The notes beneath the pieces were generated by a model. The model was not told the DNA's origin, did no database searches, and saw nothing but the letters and a program-made list of their open reading frames with translations. From the NCBI GenBank assembly GCA_030538115.1, contig JAUNUP010000006.1:137984-201983 (forward strand): a DNA stretch of 64,000 nucleotides, read 5' to 3'. How positions within the stretch are numbered: the stretch's first letter is position 1; the number at the start of each line of letters is the position of its first letter. This document shows, in pieces, positions 59,204 through 64,000 of the stretch. Both the position numbers and the translations under genes were made by a program. The stretch is from Dermatophilus congolensis (lineage in GTDB: Bacteria; Actinomycetota; Actinomycetes; Actinomycetales; Dermatophilaceae).

Positions 59204-60690
59204 GGATTCAACTGGTCGTCGCAACACCTCGAGTGTGGAGGTGTCGGTCATGGGATCAGCGGCGTGGAGTCGAAAGACCAGCGAGATGCCTGCGGAGGTG
59301 CGACGGCAGTGGCGGGCGGATCGGGCGTTGCGGCCGCCGATGCGTTCCCCAGGGCGGCCCGAGCCGTCGCGGGCGGTGCAGCGTCAGTTCTGGCGGCTGC
59401 TCGCCACCGGCTTGAACACTGCGGAGGCCGCGCTGGCGGTCGGGGTGTCGGTGCCGGTGGGGACTCGTTGGTTTCGCCACGCTGGCGGGATGGCGCCGAT
59501 CAGTCTGAGCGAGCCCACCGGCAGGTACCTCTCGTTCGCAGAGCGCGAGGAGATCGCCATCTTGCGGGCCCAGGGCGTGGGTGTCCGCGCGATCGCCCGC
59601 GCGGTGCGCCGGGATCCGGGAACGATCTCCCGAGAGCTGCGCCGCAATGCGGCGACGCGCGGTGGACGGTCGGAGTACCGGGCGATCGTGGCTCAGTGGA
59701 AGGCGCAGCAGTCCGCCAAGCGACCGAAGACCTCCAAGCTCTTCCGCAATGAACGGCTCCGTGAGTACGTCCAGGCGCGGCTTGCCGGCGACGTGCGTGG
59801 CCCGGACGGCGTGGTCGTCGCGGGGCCGGCCACGCGGTGGAAGGGGCTGAACAAGCCGCACCGTCAAGACCGTCGCTGGGCAAATGCGTGGAGCCCGGAA
59901 CAGATCGCGCACCGCCTACCGATCGACTTCCCTCACGATGAGTCCATGCGGATCAGTCACGAGGCGATCTACCAGGGGCTCTACATCCAAGGCCGAGGCG
60001 CGTTACAGCGTGAGCTGGTCGCCTGCCTGCGCACCGGGCGGGCCCTGCGCAAGCCTCGAGAACGGTCACGGAACAAGCCGCAAGGCCACGTAAGCGCAGA
60101 GGTCGTGCTCAGTGCACGTCCGACCGAAGCCGATGACCGGGCCGTCCCCGGGCACTGGGAGGGGGACCTGATCATCGGGACCGGCAGGTCGGCGATCGGG
60201 ACCCTGGTCGAACGCACCACCCGAGCCACGATCCTGGTCCACCTGCCACGCATCGAGGGCTGGGGCGAACAGCCCCACGTGAAGAACGGACCCGCACTGG
60301 GCGGCTATGGCGCGGTCGCGATGAACCAGGCACTGAAGGCCTCGGTCGGGTCATTGCCCGAGCAGCTGCGCAAGACGATCACGTGGGACCGCGGCAAGGA
60401 GTTGTCGGGACACGCACAGTTCACCCTGGAAACCGGCACCGACGTGTATTTCGCCGATCCGCATTCGCCCTGGCAACGAGGCACGAACGAGAACACCAAT
60501 GGGCTGCTTCGCCAGTACTTTCCCAAAGGCACCGATCTGTCCCGCTGGTCCGCCGACGACCTCGAGGCCGTCGCTTACACCCTCAACAACAGGCCACGGA
60601 AAGTCCTGGGCTGGAAGACACCAGCCGAAGTGTTCGAGGAACATCTACGATCGCTTCAACAGCCCGGTGTTGCATCGACCCCTTGAACCC
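59204..60690 (+). mobile_element. intact-looking IS30-family insertion sequence
   Basis: 1487 bp. Imperfect terminal inverted repeats lie at 59204-59228 and 60666-60690 (left TTCAACTGGTCGTCGCAACA, right complement TTCAAGGGGTCGATGCAACA). Directly outside both ends is AGGC (59200-59203 and 60691-60694), a target-site duplication. One transposase gene fills the element. Its right repeat overlaps the transposase stop. Confidence 0.85.
59250..60686 (+). CDS. IS30-family transposase
   Basis: 478 aa. An N-terminal HTH (YLSFAEREEIAILRAQGVGV, then IARAVRRDPGTISRELRRN) recognises the ends. The DDE catalytic core shows GHWEGDLIIGTGRSAIGTLV (first D), TITWDRGKELSGHAQF (second D) and SPWQRGTNENTNGLLRQYFP (E). 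The frame is complete and apparently functional. ATG 59250 has GGAGG 8 nt upstream; GTG 59235 is an alternative. Confidence 0.9.
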   Translation: MGSAAWSRKTSEMPAEVRRQWRADRALRPPMRSPGRPEPSRAVQRQFWRLLATGLNTAEAALAVGVSVPVGTRWFRHAGGMAPISLSEPTGRYLSFAEREEIAILRAQGVGVRAIARAVRRDPGTISRELRRNAATRGGRSEYRAIVAQWKAQQSAKRPKTSKLFRNERLREYVQARLAGDVRGPDGVVVAGPATRWKGLNKPHRQDRRWANAWSPEQIAHRLPIDFPHDESMRISHEAIYQGLYIQGRGALQRELVACLRTGRALRKPRERSRNKPQGHVSAEVVLSARPTEADDRAVPGHWEGDLIIGTGRSAIGTLVERTTRATILVHLPRIEGWGEQPHVKNGPALGGYGAVAMNQALKASVGSLPEQLRKTITWDRGKELSGHAQFTLETGTDVYFADPHSPWQRGTNENTNGLLRQYFPKGTDLSRWSADDLEAVAYTLNNRPRKVLGWKTPAEVFEEHLRSLQQPGVASTP

Positions 60691-61005
60691 AGGCAATACA
60701 CGTCGATTGCGCTCACGACGCATCTGGATATCCATCAGATCGCGGCTTCCATCGGATCGATCGGCGACGCCTACGATAACGCGATGATGGAAACCGGGAA
60801 CGGCCTCTACAAGACCGAATGTATCCGCACCGAGCTATTCCACGAAGGCCCGTACCGCACTATCACAGACGTGGAATACGCGACTTCAGGATGGGTGCAC
60901 TGGTACAATCACAAACGGCTTCACTCCGGGATCGGATACCTCACACCCACCCAGGCCGAAGCCGACTACTACGCCGCCCTCACACACGAGAAGCGACCAG
61001 CATAG
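60691..61005 (+). pseudogene. IS3-family transposase C-terminal fragment, interrupted upstream by IS30
   Basis: QYTSIALTTHLDIHQIAASI then GDAYDNAMMETGNGLYKTEC and WYNHKRLHSGIGYLTPTQAE form the end of an IS3 OrfB with an intact stop. The rest of the gene is not found left of the IS30, so loss or rearrangement came before the IS30 insertion. A possible IS3 right end is near 61032. Confidence 0.8.
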
Positions 61006-61029
61006 AAGCGGCACGAAACCCGCACCGGT

Positions 61030-62076
61030 TCACCATGACCTCGGGTGCTGTGCTCGGTCCCAGATCGGCTCGCTGCGCAGGTCGGGATTATTCTCGGCCT
61101 TCGCGGCGGTGGTGGCGGTGCGGGCGGTGATGGTGTCGATGATCTGCCCGTCGGTGAACGCGTCCCCGTGCCAGGCGAAGTGGGAGGCCAGATCGGCCGG
61201 GGCCTTGGTGGTGCGGGAGCCGACGATGAACCGCAGCCCGGCCGCGTCGAGCGCGCGCAGGTTCGAGGACGACAGCATGCCCGCGTCGGCGACCACGACC
61301 ATGTCTGCGATCTGGTGCGCTTCCTGGAACGCCCGGACCAGGGGCAGGATCGTGGTGGTCTCGGCGGTGGGGGCACCTCCCGCTTGCGGGGGATTGCCCT
61401 CGAAACAGCCGACCTGCAACGGGAAGCCGCCGCGGTCGACGAGCAGCCCGACCACGATTTGCGGATCGACCCGACGCTCTTTCGAATACCCGACCTTGCG
61501 CAGGGAGTCTTCCTTCTCTGCCTCGAAGTACAGCGTGGTCACGTCGTAGAGGCACAGGCTCAGATCCCCGGCCGTGGTGGCGTGCGCGAAGCACGCCGCG
61601 GCTATCCGTTCCCGGTAGCCGCCGGCCTGGGCGCGCTTGAGGGCGGCCAGCAGCGAATTCCGGTGCCGGGCGTCCACGCCCAACTCGCCCAGCACCCGGG
61701 GCATGTCACGTACCGAGGTCGGCTCCACCAGCCGAGCCAACACCAGCTGGAAGAACGCCTCATCCCCGATCGTGGTGAACCCCACCTGTTCCCAGGCCCG
61801 CCGGACCGTGTCGATGAGCAGCGCGCTGACGCTGCCCAGGATCACTGCCTGCCCACCGACCGGGGTGCTCCCCTGATCGCCGTCGAGGCCTTCCAGGGGA
61901 AGAACGTCCTGGCCAGGGCGCAGCTTGGCCTGCCCGACACGAACGAGCGCGGCCAGCTCGGCCTCGGTATGCGCCGACCCCAGATGCTCGATCACCCGAT
62001 CACGGCCACCGACCCGCTCAGCGAGCTGAACAGCGATCGCCCCCGACCCCGTCCGCACCCGCCGAAGGAACACCAC
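61030..62076 (-). pseudogene. IS1634-family transposase, 3'-truncated
   Basis: 348 codons remain. The first two DDE acids are visible (LSLCLYDVTTLYFEAEKEDS and MVVVADAGMLSSSNLRALDA), but the C-terminal part with the third residue is missing: the frame runs into the end of the IS3 fragment and stops there. GTG 62076 is the probable start. The loss was probably caused by the IS3 insertion. Confidence 0.75.
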
Positions 62077-62175
62077 ACCCCGACCCTACCGACCCCGTTA
62101 GTGTGTCAACCCCCGCAGACGCGAGCCCATGACCAGCAGACATACGCCCCAAACACGCCCTACCAGTCAGTAACT

Positions 62176-62739
62176 GTGCAAGTCAGGCCTGACATTTTGG
62201 AGGTCCAGCAAGGGGATCGGGCACTTCGGCGCATTGACCCTCGGATCCCACTCGAATCGATCGAGACGACCGGCGGCCCGATGCACGTCCTCACACTCGA
62301 CGAATTGCTGGAATTGGCAGACGCGGATGCCGCCGCCCGAGAAATGCTCTCTGACATTTCACAAGATACGACGACTCCTGCAGAAGAGTGGGACGAAGTC
62401 GCCTACACTGAATTGATCGATCTATTAAGCAAGCGCGGACACGCCGGCCAGCGCGACGTGATCATCGAGGCTGCTCGAGCAGGCGGGTACATCGAGAGAA
62501 AAGAGATCGGGAAGATACTTGGCTGGGGCGACGAAAACAAGCACCTGACACGATTCCGCGTCCAGGCAGACAGAGCAAAGACGGACTTGATCGAAAGAGG
62601 AAGCCTGAGTGGCGACGCTGGAGATCCGCTGTGGGCCGTCTATGACGGCCCCGGGGAGGCGATCGGCTATGCAGTCCCTAATGTCTTCCCTGAGATTCAA
62701 CTCAAGTTGGACGGAGATAGTCGAGAGCGACTTGACTAA
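62176..62739 (+). CDS. uncharacterised protein, possibly 5'-truncated
   Basis: 187 aa from GTG 62176, or 152 aa from ATG 62281. Family not recognised. The centre is helical and acidic (VLTLDELLELADADAAAREM), and VDEVAYTELIDLLSKRGHAG-like and GGYIERKEIGKILGWGDENK segments suggest a winged-helix-like fold. It lies 100 bp from the IS1634 fragment, which may have removed its original 5' end. It is followed by a strong hairpin. Confidence 0.5.
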   Translation: MQVRPDILEVQQGDRALRRIDPRIPLESIETTGGPMHVLTLDELLELADADAAAREMLSDISQDTTTPAEEWDEVAYTELIDLLSKRGHAGQRDVIIEAARAGGYIERKEIGKILGWGDENKHLTRFRVQADRAKTDLIERGSLSGDAGDPLWAVYDGPGEAIGYAVPNVFPEIQLKLDGDSRERLD

Positions 62740-62743
62740 CCGT

Positions 62744-62783
62744 GTGGTCTCACCTGCGGCCGCGCCGCCGCAGGTGAGATCAC
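62744..62783 (+). terminator. stem-loop terminator
   Basis: GTGGTCTCACCTGCGGC and GCCGCAGGTGAGATCAC form a 17-bp stem with one mismatch and a 6-nt loop, 5 bp past the stop of the preceding gene. Confidence 0.8.
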
Positions 62784-63047
62784 AATGCGGCCTGATTGTG
62801 ATCGAAGATGCTTCCCGCCAGATCGCGACGCGCGGGGGAACCCACGCAGTTGCGAGTCCTTTCGCGACCTTTGTCTCTTGCTCTTCGCCCTCTACTCTGG
62901 AGCGCAGAAGGCACAGCCTGGCCTGAGGATGGGCCTACGGACGACGAGAGGAGACCCTCCGCGAGCAGCCGCCCTTCAGTGGAGACCGCATTCGGTGCGC
63001 CCGGCACCACAGAACACACCCCGTAGCGCTCCATGTTTTACTCATGC
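62784..63047. other. intergenic region upstream of recombinase
   Basis: About 260 bp without a supported gene; no att-like direct repeat was recognised inside the window. Confidence 0.4.
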
Positions 63048-63989
63048 ATGAATCTGACTGAAGCAATCAAGGCCTACACTCTTGTTCTTCGAGCCGAGAG
63101 AGACGCATCCGAAAACACCGTCCGAGCCTACGTCAGCGACATCACGGCGTTCACACAGCATTGCGCTCGCGCAGGAGTATTCGACAGTCAGTCCATGTCG
63201 CGGGATCTACTCTTCTCCTTCGTCGCAGAAGACACTTCTGCGGGATTGTCGCTGTCTTCCCTCCGACGGCGCCGCGCTTCTCTAAACGGATTCCTTGCAT
63301 GGGTGGGGGCCGCCGTTGATCCCTGGCCACCGCTTCCCCCCAGACCGCCGGCTTTGCGACGTCTTCCGCCCGTGATCGCAACTCACGACCTCCGCAAGAT
63401 CCTCCGGCCCTTGGCAACGGCCTGCTCGGAGCCCGAAGAAGGGCGCTTCTACGTTCGACGAGAGAATTTCTTCGACGCCACGACGTTCGTCGCCCTTGTC
63501 GTCATGCTTGCAACGGGAGCCCGCGTCACGGAGACCTGCTCTCTCCGTGTCGCCGACGTTGATCTGGCCGAAGGGTTCCTCCTCTTGCAGGGGAAGGGCA
63601 GGCGCCAACGGCGTGTACCTCTTACCGACGAACGATCCGTTCAGCTCTTGTCTTCGTATCTCGCCTGTCGCGTGCTAGCTGCCCACGCTCATGATCGCCT
63701 GCTCTGCAACGATCGTGGGCTGCCGTTGGCACCCGGCTCGCTGAGAATTCGGCTACACCGAACCGTCAAGGCCGCAGGAGTCAAGCGGCGGGTCACCCCG
63801 CACATGCTGCGCCACACCGCTGCTACCCGGCTTCTCGACTCTGGCACCGACATTCGCTATATCCAGCGTCTGCTGGGGCATGCCCACCTGGCTACGACTG
63901 AGATCTACACACACGTCTCAAGTCGATCCCTCCGGGACGCTCTGGCTGCAGCCGATGCGCTGCGCGAGGTTTGGGAGGACGATAACTAG
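63048..63989 (+). CDS. tyrosine recombinase (XerC/XerD-like integrase)
   Basis: 313 aa. The N-terminal SAM-like domain (LTEAIKAYTLVLRAERDASE then NTVRAYVSDITAFTQH) precedes the catalytic domain with R159 (TGARVTETCSLRVADVD), K183 (QGKGRRQRRVPL), H252/R255 (HMLRHTAA), H278 (LGHAHLATTE) and nucleophile Y287 (IYTHVS). All are present. Chromosomal XerCD of actinobacteria have this layout, but the position beside IS elements and accessory genes may mean a mobile-element integrase. ATG 63033 is an alternative start. Confidence 0.85.
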   Translation: MNLTEAIKAYTLVLRAERDASENTVRAYVSDITAFTQHCARAGVFDSQSMSRDLLFSFVAEDTSAGLSLSSLRRRRASLNGFLAWVGAAVDPWPPLPPRPPALRRLPPVIATHDLRKILRPLATACSEPEEGRFYVRRENFFDATTFVALVVMLATGARVTETCSLRVADVDLAEGFLLLQGKGRRQRRVPLTDERSVQLLSSYLACRVLAAHAHDRLLCNDRGLPLAPGSLRIRLHRTVKAAGVKRRVTPHMLRHTAATRLLDSGTDIRYIQRLLGHAHLATTEIYTHVSSRSLRDALAAADALREVWEDDN

Positions 63990-64000
63990 GAATTATCGTG

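Overview
The window is GC-rich, tightly packed DNA with many GTG/TTG starts, frequent 4-bp start/stop overlaps, CWB2 cell-wall-binding repeats and likely leaderless transcripts. This suggests an actinobacterium, probably of the order Micrococcales; the order is inferred from gene content, not shown. No rRNA, tRNA or CRISPR array was seen. The left edge cuts an alpha/beta-hydrolase-like gene and the right edge lies just after a tyrosine recombinase.

0-13 kb: a secreted PIG-L deacetylase; two related phasin-like proteins sharing a promoter motif, one with a Lys/Ala/Pro tail and a SAP-like domain; an XRE regulator; an acyl-CoA ligase with a MarR regulator; a pseudokinase; a beta-lactamase-like lipoprotein; and a CWB2 protein with a HExxH domain. 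13-25 kb: a secreted metallophosphoesterase; a ribose-type operon (LacI regulator, RbsA, RbsC, RbsB, RbsD) behind tandem LacI-type operators; two lipoproteins; a DUF2218 protein; an alpha/beta hydrolase with a changed catalytic His; and an ECF sigma factor with its membrane anti-sigma partner.

26-39 kb: a second beta-lactamase-like enzyme whose last 83 bp recur downstream of a toxin-antitoxin-like pair; a VapBC-like pair; an acyltransferase; a CWB2 protein flanked by two copies of a 66-nt palindromic repeat; an AbiEi/DUF559 protein; and an McrBC restriction locus in which mcrB carries one in-frame amber codon.

39-49 kb is the metabolic core: a bacterial microcompartment operon of the aminoacetone/1-amino-2-propanol (RMM/AAU) type. 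It encodes a class III aminotransferase-fold phospho-lyase, CoA-acylating aldehyde dehydrogenase, two BMC-T, one BMC-H and one BMC-P shell proteins, a PduM-like protein, an APH-fold kinase, an SDR dehydrogenase and a GntR/UTRA regulator. A divergent APC permease probably imports the substrate. Expected flow: the SDR interconverts aminoacetone and 1-amino-2-propanol, the kinase phosphorylates the amino alcohol, the lyase releases propionaldehyde in the shell, and the dehydrogenase makes propionyl-CoA.

49-64 kb is accessory: MazEF and HEPN/MNT-like toxin-antitoxin modules; uncharacterised proteins; a small gene broken by TGA; a Septu-like AAA ATPase plus HNH nuclease; a convergent DUF5131/TcmP three-Cys pair; nested IS remnants (IS3, an intact-looking IS30 with inverted repeats and AGGC target duplication, truncated IS1634); and a tyrosine recombinase. 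The 54-58 kb block looks less GC-rich than its surroundings, consistent with horizontal acquisition.
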